From Actinoalloteichus hoggarensis (lineage in GTDB: Bacteria; Actinomycetota; Actinomycetes; Mycobacteriales; Pseudonocardiaceae), in assembly GCF_002234535.1 (NCBI RefSeq), contig NZ_CP022521.1, positions 6,370,001 to 6,434,000 of the forward strand: DNA of 64,000 nucleotides, written 5' to 3'. A program made the position numbers and the translations under genes. The notes beneath the pieces were generated by a model that saw nothing but the letters and a program-made list of their open reading frames with translations, searched no databases and was not told the origin of the DNA. This document shows, piece after piece, positions 49,783 to 59,535 of this stretch (position 1 is the stretch's first letter; each line of letters opens with the position of its first letter).

Positions 49783-52380
49783 TCACTCGCCGGCGGGCTC
49801 CCCGCGCCGCACCGTCAGCCCGTCGGCGTCCTCGGCCAGTTCGACCACCGCGCGGTCCCCGTCGCGGATCTCGCCCGCGAGCAGCTGCCGCGCGAGCTGA
49901 TCGCCGATCGCGGACTGGACGAGCCTGCGCAGCGGGCGGGCGCCGTAGACCGGATCGAAGCCGTTGAGCGCCAACCACTCCTTGGCGGCCTCGTCGACCG
50001 CCAGCTCCAGCCTGCGCTGCGCCAGCCTGCGTGCCAGCCGAGCTACCTGGATCTCGACGATCCCGGTCAGCTCCTCGGTGGCCAGCGAGTGGAAGACGAC
50101 GAGGTCGTCGAGCCGGTTCACGAACTCCGGCTTGAACCGCCTGCGCACCTCCGCGAGCACCGCGTCCCGCCGGTCGCGTTCGTCCAGGGTGGCATCGGCG
50201 ATGAACTGCGAGCCGAGGTTCGAGGTCAGCACCAGGATGGTGTTGCGGAAGTCGACCGTGCGGCCCTGGCCGTCGGTGAGCCTGCCGTCGTCGAGCACCT
50301 GGAGCAGCACGTCGAAGACGTCGGGATGCGCCTTCTCCACCTCGTCGAGGAGCACCACCGAGTACGGCCGCCTGCGGACCGACTCGGTGAGCTGGCCGCC
50401 CTGGTCGTAGCCGACGTATCCGGGCGGTGCGCCGACGAGCCGCGCCACCGAGTGCTTCTCGGCGTACTCGCTCATGTCGATGCGGATCATGGCGCGTTCG
50501 TCGTCGAAGAGGAACTCGGCCAGCGCCTTGGCCAGCTCCGTCTTGCCGACGCCGGTGGGGCCGAGGAACAGAAAGGAGCCGGTGGGGCGGTCCGGGTCGG
50601 CGACGCCCGCCCTGGCCCGGCGGACGGCGTCCGACACCACCCGGACGGCCTCGGGTTGACCGACGACCCGCCCGGCGAGCATCTCCTCCATCCGGAGCAG
50701 CTTCGCGGTCTCGCCTTCCAGCAGCCTGCCCGCGGGGATGCCCGTCCACGCGCTGACCACGTCGGCGACGTCGTCCGGCGTGACCTCCTCCTTCAGCATC
50801 ACCTGTGATTCCGCGCCCGCCTCGGCGGCTGCGGCCAGTTCCTTCTCCAGCGTCGGAATCCGGCCGTAGCGCAGCTCGGCGGCCCGCCCGAGGTCACCGT
50901 CGCGTTCCGCGCGCTCCGACTCGCCGCGCAGCTGTTCGAGCTGCTCCTTGAGCTCACGGGTCCGGTCGATGGAGCCCTTCTCGTTCTGCCAACGGGCGGT
51001 GAGGCCCGCCAACAGCTCCCGTCGTTCCGCGAGTTCGGCGCGCAGCGCGGCCAGCCGCTCCAGCGAGGCGGCGTCGTCCTCCTTGGCCAGCGCCATCTCC
51101 TCGATCTCCAGGCGACGCACCGCGCGCTCGACCTCGTCGACCTCCACCGGCCGCGAGTCGATCTCCATGCGCAGCCGCGACGCCGCCTCGTCCACCAGGT
51201 CGATGGCCTTGTCCGGGAGGAAGCGCGCGGTGATGTACCGGCTGGACAGCGTCGCGGCGGCGACGAGCGCGCCGTCGGTGATCCGCACGCCGTGATGGAC
51301 CTCGTAGCGCTCCTTGAGGCCGCGGAGGATGGCGATCGTGTCCTCCTCGGTCGGCTCGCCGACAAGCACCTGCTGGAAGCGCCGTTCCAGCGCGGCGTCG
51401 GACTCGATGTGACCGCGATACTCGTCGAGCGTGGTGGCGCCCACCATCCGCAGCTCGCCCCTGGCGAGCATGGGCTTGATCATGTTGCCCGCATCCATGG
51501 CGCCCTCTCCGGTGGCGCCCGCCCCGACGATGGTGTGCAGCTCGTCGATGAAGGTGACGACCTGACCGGCCGAGTCGGTGATCTCCTTGAGCACCGCCTT
51601 GAGTCGTTCCTCGAATTCGCCCCGATACTTGGCGCCCGCGACCATCGAACCGAGGTCGAGGCTGACGACGCGCTTGCCGCGCAGGGACTCCGGCACGTCG
51701 CCCGCCACGATCCGCTGCGCGAGGCCCTCCACGATGGCGGTCTTGCCGACACCCGGCTCGCCGATGAGGACCGGGTTGTTCTTGGTCCGGCGGGACAGCA
51801 CCTGCACGACACGGCGGATCTCGGCGTCGCGGCCGATGACCGGGTCGAGTTCACCGCCTCTGGCCCGCTCGGTGAGGTCGACGCCGTACTTCTCCAATGC
51901 TTTGAAGGTGCCCTCCGGGTCTGGGGTGGTGATCCGCGCCGATCCCCGCACCTGGTCGAACGCCTCGCGCAGCGCCTCGGGGCTCGCCCCCTGCTCGCGC
52001 AGCAGATCGGCGACGCGGCCACCTGCGACGGCGAGCCCCACCAGCAGGTGTTCGGTGGAGACGTACTCGTCGCCCATCTCGGTGGCCAGCCGTTGCGCAT
52101 GGGTCATGGTCTTGAGTGCCTCGCCGTCGAACTGCGGGGCGTTGACCGTGGCACCCACCGCGGAGGGCAGGGCGGCACTGAGCTTGTCGAGCCCGGCCCG
52201 CAGCGTCGTCACGTCGGAACCGACGGCCGAGAGCAGCGGGACGGCCACCCCGTCGGTCTGCGACAGCAGCGCTCCGAGCAGGTGCGCGGGCGCCACGTTC
52301 GGGTTGCCCGCCACGGTGGCGGCCTGTGCCGCCGACGAGATCGCCTGTTGCACCTTCGTGGTCGGGTTGAAAGCGTCCAT
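49783..52380 (-). CDS. clpB: ATP-dependent disaggregase ClpB
   Basis: Hexameric AAA+ machine that threads aggregated proteins together with DnaK. 865 residues from ATG 52380, normal length. N domain (1-150), first AAA module with [13 protein letters not shown] and [10 protein letters not shown], the coiled-coil middle domain (about 400-520) that docks DnaK, and second AAA module with [14 protein letters not shown] and [14 protein letters not shown]-terminal arginine-finger region is intact. A HAIR box upstream ties it to HspR. Confidence 0.98.
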   Translation of the reverse strand: MDAFNPTTKVQQAISSAAQAATVAGNPNVAPAHLLGALLSQTDGVAVPLLSAVGSDVTTLRAGLDKLSAALPSAVGATVNAPQFDGEALKTMTHAQRLATEMGDEYVSTEHLLVGLAVAGGRVADLLREQGASPEALREAFDQVRGSARITTPDPEGTFKALEKYGVDLTERARGGELDPVIGRDAEIRRVVQVLSRRTKNNPVLIGEPGVGKTAIVEGLAQRIVAGDVPESLRGKRVVSLDLGSMVAGAKYRGEFEERLKAVLKEITDSAGQVVTFIDELHTIVGAGATGEGAMDAGNMIKPMLARGELRMVGATTLDEYRGHIESDAALERRFQQVLVGEPTEEDTIAILRGLKERYEVHHGVRITDGALVAAATLSSRYITARFLPDKAIDLVDEAASRLRMEIDSRPVEVDEVERAVRRLEIEEMALAKEDDAASLERLAALRAELAERRELLAGLTARWQNEKGSIDRTRELKEQLEQLRGESERAERDGDLGRAAELRYGRIPTLEKELAAAAEAGAESQVMLKEEVTPDDVADVVSAWTGIPAGRLLEGETAKLLRMEEMLAGRVVGQPEAVRVVSDAVRRARAGVADPDRPTGSFLFLGPTGVGKTELAKALAEFLFDDERAMIRIDMSEYAEKHSVARLVGAPPGYVGYDQGGQLTESVRRRPYSVVLLDEVEKAHPDVFDVLLQVLDDGRLTDGQGRTVDFRNTILVLTSNLGSQFIADATLDERDRRDAVLAEVRRRFKPEFVNRLDDLVVFHSLATEELTGIVEIQVARLARRLAQRRLELAVDEAAKEWLALNGFDPVYGARPLRRLVQSAIGDQLARQLLAGEIRDGDRAVVELAEDADGLTVRRGEPAGE

Positions 52381-52543
52381 CCCTCACCTCATCGCAGTCT
52401 TCGCACGTCGTTCCGGTCGGACAGCGAGCTCGCAGGCATCTCCGCCTCCGCCTGCCCCGGCTTCGCCGACCCTCTCGAGACTCCCGCAGGCCGGGCTCGG
52501 CCGCATCGGACGTCGTCCTCACACACACGACGACGTCAGATAA

Positions 52544-52564
52544 GTTGAGCCTACCGCACTCAAC
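52544..52564 (-). promoter_or_regulatory. HAIR element (HspR operator) of clpB
   Basis: GTTGAGC (52544-52550), seven bases, ACTCAAC (52558-52564), an inverted repeat matching HAIR except its outermost pair. On the clpB strand TTGAGT within it could be the -35 and TATCTG the -10. Confidence 0.82.
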
Positions 52565-53026
52565 TTACCCGGATCTCCAGCGCGATGTCGGCGCAGGGGT
52601 GTGAATTCATCGACGCGCCGGCGACATCGGACAGGCCGGCGAGCGGGGCCGCTCCCGATCCATGCGGCAGAGCCCGCCGCGTCGGAGCCGATGGGCGACG
52701 AGGACGGCCGGGCGGGCCGGGCGGCGGCCGCCCCCGTCGGGCCGATCGAGCCCGAACGCGCCGCCCGCGCCCTGCTCGATCGGACGGCGATCCGACGCGG
52801 CATGCAGGCAGCCGCCACCCGAGGCTCGTCCGAGCCGTCCGCGACGGCGGCGCGGGTTCCGCGAGATCGCCGCAACGAGCGAGTGTGCAGCCCACTGACG
52901 CCCGGCGGGGTGCACCGAAGGGCGCACACGAAAGCGAGCTAACCCCCTTGGTTGCATTTGGCGGTCATGGAGTGCATGCTTGCCTGGCGATCAGCTAACC
53001 AGCTAAACCTTCTGGAGGGGTTAGAT
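52565..53026. other. 460-bp divergent region between clpB and hydrolase
   Basis: No gene. The last 90 bases before the hydrolase are AT-richer and hold AGCTAACC at 52937 and 52993, AGCTAAACC at 53001, and GGTTAG at 53019-53024 around the ribosome site (GGAGGGG), so a repressor site or an SD-masking hairpin is possible. Confidence 0.45.
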
Positions 53027-53893
53027 ATGGGCTCGGTGCGGTACCGGACCGCCGTCGTCGACGGCCACGAGATCTTCTATCGCGAGGCGGGCGCCGCCGA
53101 CGCTCCCGCGATCGTGCTCCTGCACGGTTACCCGACCAGCTCGTTCATGTTCCGTGAGCTGATCCCACTGCTGGCCGACGACTACCGCGTCATCGCGCCG
53201 GACCACCTCGGTTTCGGCCACTCCGCTGCTCCGGGCGTCGACGAGTTCGACTACACCTTCGACGCCCTCGCCAAGCTCACCGCAGGCCTGCTCGACCAGC
53301 TCGGCCTCGACCGCTACGCCCTCTACGTGCAGGACTACGGCGCGCCGATCGGCTGGCAGCTGGCCCTGTGGCATCCCGAGCGGATCTCCGCCGTCGTGAC
53401 CCAGAACGGCAACGGCTACGAGGACGGCTTCGTCGAGTCGTTCTGGGCCGGCGTGTGGGCCTACGCGGCCGACCCCGGTCCCGAGACCGAACGCGCCGTG
53501 CGCACCGTGCTGAGCCTCGACGGGATCCGCTGGCAGTATCTGCACGGCGTGCCCGATCCGAGCGTGGTCAGCCCGGACACCTGGGCGCACGACGTCGCCC
53601 TCGTCTCACGCCCTGGCAACGACGAGATCCAGCTCGCGCTGTTCCGCGACTATCGGAACAACCGCCCGCTCTACCCTCGGCTGCACGAGTTCCTACGCAC
53701 CGGCGAGGTCCCGGTGCTCGCCGTCTGGGGCCGCAACGACGAGATCTTCGGCCCGGCGGGCGCCCGCGCCTTCGCCCGCGACGCCGCGGACGTCGAGGTG
53801 CACCTGATCGACGGCGGTCACTTCCTGTTGGAGAGCCATCTGGACGTCGTGGCGGGCTACCTTCGCGGCTTCCTCGGCCGGGTGCTGCGCTGA
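53027..53893 (+). CDS. alpha/beta hydrolase (haloalkane dehalogenase/epoxide hydrolase-like)
   Basis: 288 residues from ATG 53027, with GGAGGGG 6 nt upstream. Oxyanion motif HGYPTSSFMFRELIPLL, catalytic nucleophile Asp in YVQDYGAPIGW (Asp rather than Ser, as in haloalkane dehalogenases and epoxide hydrolases), acid Asp near GRNDEIFGP, and catalytic His in LIDGGHFLLESH. Cytosolic. The substrate cannot be fixed: residues that stabilise halide (a second Trp after the nucleophile) are absent, so epoxide or ester hydrolysis is as likely. Confidence 0.88.
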   Translation: MGSVRYRTAVVDGHEIFYREAGAADAPAIVLLHGYPTSSFMFRELIPLLADDYRVIAPDHLGFGHSAAPGVDEFDYTFDALAKLTAGLLDQLGLDRYALYVQDYGAPIGWQLALWHPERISAVVTQNGNGYEDGFVESFWAGVWAYAADPGPETERAVRTVLSLDGIRWQYLHGVPDPSVVSPDTWAHDVALVSRPGNDEIQLALFRDYRNNRPLYPRLHEFLRTGEVPVLAVWGRNDEIFGPAGARAFARDAADVEVHLIDGGHFLLESHLDVVAGYLRGFLGRVLR

Positions 53894-53914
53894 GCGGGCG
53901 TCGCGGGCCGCCCG

Positions 53915-53962
53915 CGACTGCCGAGGCCCACGACTGCCGAGGCCCACGACTGCCGAGGCCCA
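53915..53962. repeat. 16-bp tandem repeat, three copies
   Basis: CGACTGCCGAGGCCCA occurs three times head to tail (53915, 53931, 53947), perfectly conserved, just downstream of the hydrolase stop. Function unknown. Confidence 0.95.
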
Positions 53963-54010
53963 CGGACCGAGGCGGCGGCTCGACGCCGGGTGTGACGGCC
54001 GGGACGAGAA

Positions 54011-54069
54011 GGGGCCGACCCCGGCGACGGCGTGATCGCGAGATCACGTTCGCCGTGCGGATCGGCCCC
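54011..54069. terminator. long hairpin between hydrolase and SLC13 gene
   Basis: GGGGCCGA (54011-54018) pairs with TCGGCCCC (54062-54069); inside, CGTGATC pairs with GATCACG around GCGA, with further GGCGA/TCGCC pairing. Lies between facing stops. Confidence 0.82.
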
Positions 54070-54085
54070 GGAACCTCGACTCCGG

Positions 54086-55642
54086 CTAGAGCGTGAGCCC
54101 GAAGACCAGGCCCGCCAGCGCGTACATCGCGATGGTGATCAGGGCGACGGCTATGAGGTTCAACCAGACGCCTGCCCGCACCATCTGGTTGATGGTCACG
54201 TAGCCGGAGCCGTACGCGATGGCGTTCGGCGGGGTGGCGACCGGCAGCATGAAGGCACAGGTCGCCGCCAGTGCCACGGGGATCGCCAACAGCATCGGAT
54301 CGAGGCCGAGACCCAGGGCGACCCCGCCGAGGATGGGCAGGAAGGTGGCGGCGGTGGCGGTGTTGCTGGTCAGTTCGGTCAGGAACAGCACCAGCACCGC
54401 GACCAGCGCGATGAGCACCACCAGCGGGAGCACGCCGAGTGCGGTGACCCGCTCGCCGATCCAGGTGCTCAGGCCGGTCGTGGTGAACTGCCCGGAGAGG
54501 CTCAGCCCGCCGCCGAAGAGCAGCAGCACGCCCCACGGCAGTTCCTTGGCCGTCTCCCAGTCGAGCACGTTGACGCCCTTGCGCGGCTCCACGGGCAGCA
54601 GGAAGAGGAGCACCGCGACGACCATCGCGATCACTCCGTCACTGACGTTCGCCAGGAAGGGCAGTGCGGTGGCGATCGCCTCGACGTCGGCGAGCAGCGG
54701 GACGCTGATCCAGGAGACCGCCGCCAGGACGAAGACCAGCAGGGTCAGCTTCTCCCCTCGACTCAGCGGGCCGAGCTTGGCGAGCTGCTCCTGGATGAGC
54801 TCCCGGCCGCCGGGCAGCTCCTTCATACGGGGCGGGTAGACGAATCGGGTCAACACGAGCCACGTGAGGAGCAGGAAGACGACGGCGATCGGAACGCCGA
54901 AGAGCATCCACTGCCCGAAGCCGATGTTGATGTCGTGATTGTCGGCGAGATAGCCGACGAGCAGGGTGTTCGGCGGCGTGCCGATGATGGTGCCCAGCGA
55001 GCCGATGGACGCCGCGTAGGCGATGCCCAGCATCAGCGCGCTGCCGAAGTTGGGATCGCCCTTGCCGTCGCCGAGCTGCTTGACCAGTCCCAGCACGGAG
55101 AGGCCGATCGGCAGCATCATCACCGCCGTCGCCGTGTTGGACACCCACATGCTGACGAAGCCGGTGGCGACCATGAATCCCGCGACCAGCATCCTCGGGC
55201 TCGTCCCGACGGCGAGCACCGTGCGCAGCGCGATGCGCTTGTGCAGGTTCCACCGCTGCATCGCCAGGGCCAGCATGAAGCCGCCCATGAAGAGGAAGAT
55301 GATGTCGTTCGCGTACGGGGGCGCGACGTCGGCCAACGGGGCGACGTCGAGCACCGGGAAGAGCACCAGGGGCAGCAGCGCCGTGGCGGGGATCGGGATC
55401 GCCTCGGTCATCCACCAGATCGCCATCAGCAGCGCGATGGCCGCCGTCGCCTTCCCTTCGGGAGCGAGGGTGTCGGGCAGCAGGAGGAGCGCGGCCAGGA
55501 ACACCACCGGCCCGGCCCCGAGCCCGATCCACCGACGGGAACCCCCGGACTTCTCGTTCGAGGCCTGCGGTCCGTCCGGCCGTGCGGCATCGCCCGCCCC
55601 GGCCTGGCCGCCGTTCGCAGGCTGCTCGTCCGCTTGAGTCAC
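54086..55642 (-). CDS. SLC13/DASS-family sodium:anion (dicarboxylate) symporter
   Basis: 518 residues from GTG 55642. About 12 membrane helices and hairpins; the two SNT motifs that bind Na+ and carboxylate are present (SNTATAVMML and SNTATAATF), each followed by the downstream TPPN pattern (GTPPNTLLVG and ATPPNAIAYG). Closest in pattern to dicarboxylate transporters such as those for succinate, malate or fumarate; sulfate is the alternative. A disordered N-terminal tail (about 40 residues) precedes the first helix. Confidence 0.92.
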   Translation of the reverse strand: MTQADEQPANGGQAGAGDAARPDGPQASNEKSGGSRRWIGLGAGPVVFLAALLLLPDTLAPEGKATAAIALLMAIWWMTEAIPIPATALLPLVLFPVLDVAPLADVAPPYANDIIFLFMGGFMLALAMQRWNLHKRIALRTVLAVGTSPRMLVAGFMVATGFVSMWVSNTATAVMMLPIGLSVLGLVKQLGDGKGDPNFGSALMLGIAYAASIGSLGTIIGTPPNTLLVGYLADNHDINIGFGQWMLFGVPIAVVFLLLTWLVLTRFVYPPRMKELPGGRELIQEQLAKLGPLSRGEKLTLLVFVLAAVSWISVPLLADVEAIATALPFLANVSDGVIAMVVAVLLFLLPVEPRKGVNVLDWETAKELPWGVLLLFGGGLSLSGQFTTTGLSTWIGERVTALGVLPLVVLIALVAVLVLFLTELTSNTATAATFLPILGGVALGLGLDPMLLAIPVALAATCAFMLPVATPPNAIAYGSGYVTINQMVRAGVWLNLIAVALITIAMYALAGLVFGLTL

Positions 55643-55928
55643 CGCTTCGCTTCCCTCCCGTGATGGTCGGCCGTGTCGGACCGGCGCCGTGGCCGTCTGC
55701 CTCGGCGAACGCGGGCGTCGACACGGCCCTGGGGAGCAGAAGCTATCTCATGAGTCACGCACCTCACTACGAAAAGTTTTCATGATCTTGACATTCAGGT
55801 GACCTGGGCGGACGGGCGTTCACCGACAAGGCGGCCAGGACGGGAGAAGATGTCTATTCGGCTACGGAAGGTAGTTTTCCGGCTCCGGCACTTGTCTCGG
55901 AGGTCCAGACCCATTCCACTACGGGGTC

Positions 55929-57578
55929 ATGTCTTGGGACACACTTGCGCCACCGGCTCACGCGCCGTGGGCAGCCGACTCGACCCAACCACCACCGCTC
56001 GCCGCGGAGGGCGGAGCGCTCTCCGGCATCGAGGAGGGCATCAACAGCGTCTTCGCCCCCATCGAGGAGGCCGCCGACGGCCTGATCTTCGCCGAATGGA
56101 CCCTCTTCGGCATCTCCTTCCCATGGATCGTCGCGTGGCTGGTCATCGCGGCGGGGATCTTCACCATCTACTTCGGGCTCATCCAGTTCGGGAAGTTCCG
56201 CCTGGCGCTGCGCATCGCGCGAGGTCAGTACACCCGAGACGACGAACCCGGCGAGATCACGCACTTCCAGGCGCTGTCCTCGGCCCTGTCGGGGACGGTG
56301 GGGCTGGGCAACATCGCGGGCGTGGGCGTCGCGATGGTCATCGGCGGTGCGGGTGCGACCTTCTGGATGATCATCGCGGGTCTGCTCGGCATGTGTACGA
56401 AGTTCGTCGAGTGCACGCTCGGGGTGAAGTACCGCGAGATCCATGCGGACGGCACCGTCTCCGGCGGCCCGATGTACTACCTGCGCAAGGGCATGGCGGA
56501 GCGGTTCCCGAACGGCGTCGGACGCGCGGCGGGCAAGGTCATGGCGGTGGGCGCCTCGGTCTTCCTGCTGTTCTTCGCCCTCGCGGGCGGCAACATGTTC
56601 CAAGCGAACCAGACCTTCGCGCAGGTCCAGTCGGTGACCGGCGGTGCCGACGGGCTCTTCGGCGGCGACGGCGCCGCGCTGATCTTCGGCCTGGTGCTGG
56701 CAAGCGTGGTGGCGCTGGTGATCATCGGCGGCATCAAGTCGATCGGCCGCGTCACCGAGAAGCTGGTCCCCGCGATGGGGATCGTGTACGTGCTGGCCTG
56801 TCTGACCGTCATCCTGGTCAACATCGATCAGGTTCCCAGCGCGGTCAATGCCATCATCTCCGGTGCCTTCAACCCGCAGGGCGTCGCGGGCGGAGTCGTC
56901 GGGGTCCTGATCGTCGGCTTCCAGCGTGCCGCGTTCTCCAACGAGGCAGGCGTGGGCTCCTCTCCCATCGCACACGCCGCCGTCAAGACGAAGCACCCGG
57001 TCACCGAGGGCTTCGTCGCGCTGCTGGAGCCCTTCGTCGACACGGTGATCGTCTGCACCATGACCGCGCTGACCATCATCATCGCCAACACGCAGCTCTG
57101 GCGGGACGGTCAGGCCACCGTGATGGCGGGCGGCGATGCCCCGGACGGCGTCACGATCACCTCGGCCTCCTTCGAGACCGTGCTGCCGTGGTTCCCGTAC
57201 GTCCTGACCATCGCGGTGATCCTGTTCGCCGTCTCCACGATGATCACCTGGGCCTACTACGGTCAGAAGGCCTGGACGTTCCTGTTCGGCAAGAGCCGGG
57301 GCAGTGAGATCACCTACAAGGCCGTGTACTGCTTCTTCATCATCGTCGGCACCGTGCTCACCCTGGGACCGGTGCTGAACTTCGCCGACGCGACACTTTT
57401 CGTCGCGGCCCTCTTCAACATCGCCGGCCTGTACTTCCTGGCGCCGATCGTGAAGCGCGAGGTCAAGGACTATCTGAGCCGCCTGCGGTCGGGCGAGATC
57501 GTGCGCATCACCGGTAAGAGTGGCGACACCGGAGCGGGTGGCACGGGTGACGTGGAGCCGACGAAGGTGAACGACTGA
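55929..57578 (+). CDS. AGCS-family sodium:alanine symporter
   Basis: 549 residues from ATG 55929. The AGCS signature SSALSGTVGLGNIAGVGVAMVIGGAGATFWM is present, with GGPMYYL, NEAGVGSSPIAHAA and the C-terminal WAYYGQKAWTFLFG. Eleven to twelve membrane helices. Imports alanine or glycine with sodium. The ATG has only a weak GGGG nearby; no better in-frame start is evident. Upstream, TTGACA-like TTGACATTC (55792) is a candidate promoter. Confidence 0.93.
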   Translation: MSWDTLAPPAHAPWAADSTQPPPLAAEGGALSGIEEGINSVFAPIEEAADGLIFAEWTLFGISFPWIVAWLVIAAGIFTIYFGLIQFGKFRLALRIARGQYTRDDEPGEITHFQALSSALSGTVGLGNIAGVGVAMVIGGAGATFWMIIAGLLGMCTKFVECTLGVKYREIHADGTVSGGPMYYLRKGMAERFPNGVGRAAGKVMAVGASVFLLFFALAGGNMFQANQTFAQVQSVTGGADGLFGGDGAALIFGLVLASVVALVIIGGIKSIGRVTEKLVPAMGIVYVLACLTVILVNIDQVPSAVNAIISGAFNPQGVAGGVVGVLIVGFQRAAFSNEAGVGSSPIAHAAVKTKHPVTEGFVALLEPFVDTVIVCTMTALTIIIANTQLWRDGQATVMAGGDAPDGVTITSASFETVLPWFPYVLTIAVILFAVSTMITWAYYGQKAWTFLFGKSRGSEITYKAVYCFFIIVGTVLTLGPVLNFADATLFVAALFNIAGLYFLAPIVKREVKDYLSRLRSGEIVRITGKSGDTGAGGTGDVEPTKVND

Positions 57579-57634
57579 CGCCGACGGCACCGAGGAGACG
57601 GGGATCGCCGGGCGACCGGCCGGGCCGCAGGCCG

Positions 57635-57782
57635 ATGTCCACAGCGTCGATCAAGCTGTCCCGAAGCGGAAGCGACTAGTCCACCGGTTGTCCCCAACTG
57701 TTCCCCGAGTTGTCCACACAGCCTGTGGATAACTCGGGGAATCCCTCGTTCTGGGCTCGAGTTGTCCACAGGCTGTGGACCG
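57635..57782. promoter_or_regulatory. cluster of DnaA-box-like 9-mers
   Basis: Three perfect actinobacterial or general DnaA boxes: TTGTCCACA at 57710-57718, TTATCCACA on the minus strand at 57724-57732, TTGTCCACA at 57762-57770. Near matches: ATGTCCACA (57635), TTGTCCCCA (57688), TGTGGACCG (57774, minus). All within 148 bp between two convergent transport genes. It is not oriC by context (no dnaA, dnaN or AT-rich unwinding region). Confidence 0.6.
57701..57741. terminator. 18-bp hairpin between AGCS and DHA2 genes, built from two DnaA boxes
   Basis: Arms 57701-57718 (TTCCCCGAGTTGTCCACA) and 57724-57741 (TGTGGATAACTCGGGGAA) pair with one G-T mismatch around CAGCC. A second small hairpin, GTCCACA-GGC-TGTGGAC-like, lies at 57764-57780. 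Position between facing stops fits a bidirectional terminator; the DnaA-box content is unusual. Confidence 0.75.
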
Positions 57783-57869
57783 CCTAGTCGATCTTCCGCT
57801 GCGCTGGGCTCGACATCCCGTCGGGCGGTCGATGCCGGTGCCTCCGCTGCACAGGCGGTCATGGCTTGT

Positions 57870-59489
57870 TCACACCGTGGTGCGGAGCGGCACCTCTCGG
57901 ATGAACAGCACGCACAACAGCGTGACGACGGCGGCGGCTGCGGAGAGCCCGAAGACCAGGCCGGTCGCGTCGCCGTAGGCGGTGTGCACCACGTCTTGGA
58001 GCGGTTCGGGCAGCGTCGCGAGGTCCAGTGAGGCGCCTGCGTCCGCCGCCGTGCCGCCGGTCGCCGCCGCGACCCGCGTCGCCACCTGCCCGGAGAGCAC
58101 CGCTCCCAGCACCGACACCCCGGTCGCGCCGCCGAGCGAACGGAAGAAGGTGACGGTCGCGGTGGCCGCTCCCAGATCCTCGGCCCGCGTGTTGTTCTGC
58201 ACGGCCAGCACGAGGTTCTGCATGCTCAGGCCCACGCCCGAGCCCAACAGCGCGAGATAGCCGCCGACCAGCCACAACGGCGTGGCATGGTCGATCGTCG
58301 CCAGGAGACAGAGCCCCGCGAACAGACTGATGGCGCCCGCTGTCAGGAAGCCCTTCCACCGGCCCCAGTGCGAGATCAGCCAGCCCGACGCGGTCGAGGT
58401 CATGAACAGCGAGAGCACCAGCGGGAGCGTCAGCAGGCCCGCCTCGGTGGGCGAGTGCCCCCGGCCCAGCTGGAAATACTGCCCGATGAACAACGACCCG
58501 CCGAACATCGCGATGCCCAGCCCGATGCCCGCGACGGTGGCCAGGGTGAAGGTGCGATCCCGGAACAGGCGCAACGGCACCACCGGCTCGGGCACCCGCC
58601 GTTCCACGAGGACGGCTCCCATGAGACAGAGCAGCGCGGCGCCCAGCAGGAGCAGGCTCGTCGTCGAGAGCCAGGGGAAGGCGCCGCCCGCGAAGGACAC
58701 CCAGACCAGCAGCAGGCAGACACCGCCCACGATCAGCGTGGCGCCCAGCCAGTCGATGCCGACCTCGCGTCTGACCAGTGGCAGCCGCAGCGTCCGGCCC
58801 AACACGAGGAAGGCGGCGACCGCCACCGGAACCACCACGAAGAAGCACCATCGCCAGCCCAGCCACGGCGTGTCGACGATCAGCCCGCCGACCAGCGGCC
58901 CGCTCACCGTGCCCACCGCGAAGGCCGCGCCGAGGTATCCGCTGTAGCGACCCCGCTCCCTCGGGCTCAGCATCGCGGCGATGATCACCGCGGCCAGGGC
59001 CTGCACCCCGCCGAGCCCGAGGCCCTGCACCGCGCGGAAGCCGATCAGCATCGGGACCGACGTGGCGAGACCGCACAGGACGGAGCCGAGGGCGAACAGG
59101 CTGATCGAGGCCTGCATCAGCGCCTTCTTGCTGAACAGGTCGGCCAGTTTGCCCCAGACGGGGGTGGTCGCGGTGGCGGACAGGAGCGTCGCGGTGACCA
59201 CCCAGGTGTACTGGGACTGGGTGCCGTGCAGCTCGGCCAGGATGGTCGGCAGCGCGTTGGTGACGATGGTCGAGCTGAGGATGGCGACCAGCAGAGCCAG
59301 GAGAAGCCCGGAGAGCGCCTTGAGGATCTGTCGGCGAGTCATCTGATCACCACCCGCCGAAACGGGCGGCTCAGGCGACGAGGGCGGCACTGGCGGGGCC
59401 TTGGTCGACGGCGCGAGCGCTCCGGCGGTCGTCGACCGCCCGACGTGAGTGGAACCCGTCGTCTCGCGCAGCGCGGACCGCGACCGCAT
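57870..59489 (-). CDS. DHA2-family (14-TM) MFS drug exporter
   Basis: 539 residues from ATG 59489 (AAGGAGG 5 nt upstream). A cytoplasmic tail of about 55 residues precedes 14 membrane helices. The proton-antiport motifs are present: GKLADLFSKKALMQAS (loop 2-3), FRAVQGLGLGGVQALAAVII, and GYLGAAFAVGTVSGPLVGGLIVD (motif C, antiporter signature GxxxGPxxGG). Proton-driven efflux of drug-like compounds, family of QacA/EmrB. An AGTTG-N7-CAACT site just upstream and a MarR gene nearby suggest induction by the substrate. Confidence 0.92.
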   Translation of the reverse strand: MRSRSALRETTGSTHVGRSTTAGALAPSTKAPPVPPSSPEPPVSAGGDQMTRRQILKALSGLLLALLVAILSSTIVTNALPTILAELHGTQSQYTWVVTATLLSATATTPVWGKLADLFSKKALMQASISLFALGSVLCGLATSVPMLIGFRAVQGLGLGGVQALAAVIIAAMLSPRERGRYSGYLGAAFAVGTVSGPLVGGLIVDTPWLGWRWCFFVVVPVAVAAFLVLGRTLRLPLVRREVGIDWLGATLIVGGVCLLLVWVSFAGGAFPWLSTTSLLLLGAALLCLMGAVLVERRVPEPVVPLRLFRDRTFTLATVAGIGLGIAMFGGSLFIGQYFQLGRGHSPTEAGLLTLPLVLSLFMTSTASGWLISHWGRWKGFLTAGAISLFAGLCLLATIDHATPLWLVGGYLALLGSGVGLSMQNLVLAVQNNTRAEDLGAATATVTFFRSLGGATGVSVLGAVLSGQVATRVAAATGGTAADAGASLDLATLPEPLQDVVHTAYGDATGLVFGLSAAAAVVTLLCVLFIREVPLRTTV

Positions 59490-59515
59490 CGCATCCTCCT
59501 TCGACCTGTCTATTT

Positions 59516-59532
59516 AGTTGCCGTACACAACT
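59516..59532 (-). promoter_or_regulatory. inverted repeat, probable MarR operator
   Basis: AGTTG (59516-59520), seven bases, CAACT (59528-59532), 27 bp upstream of the exporter start in an AT-rich patch. Size and symmetry fit a MarR dimer site. Confidence 0.5.
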
Positions 59533-59535
59533 TTA

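Noticed and set aside
57635-57782. Calling this the chromosomal origin oriC
   Set aside because: No dnaA, dnaN, rpmH or AT-rich unwinding region nearby, and only three perfect boxes; actinobacterial origins have many more and lie between dnaA and dnaN.
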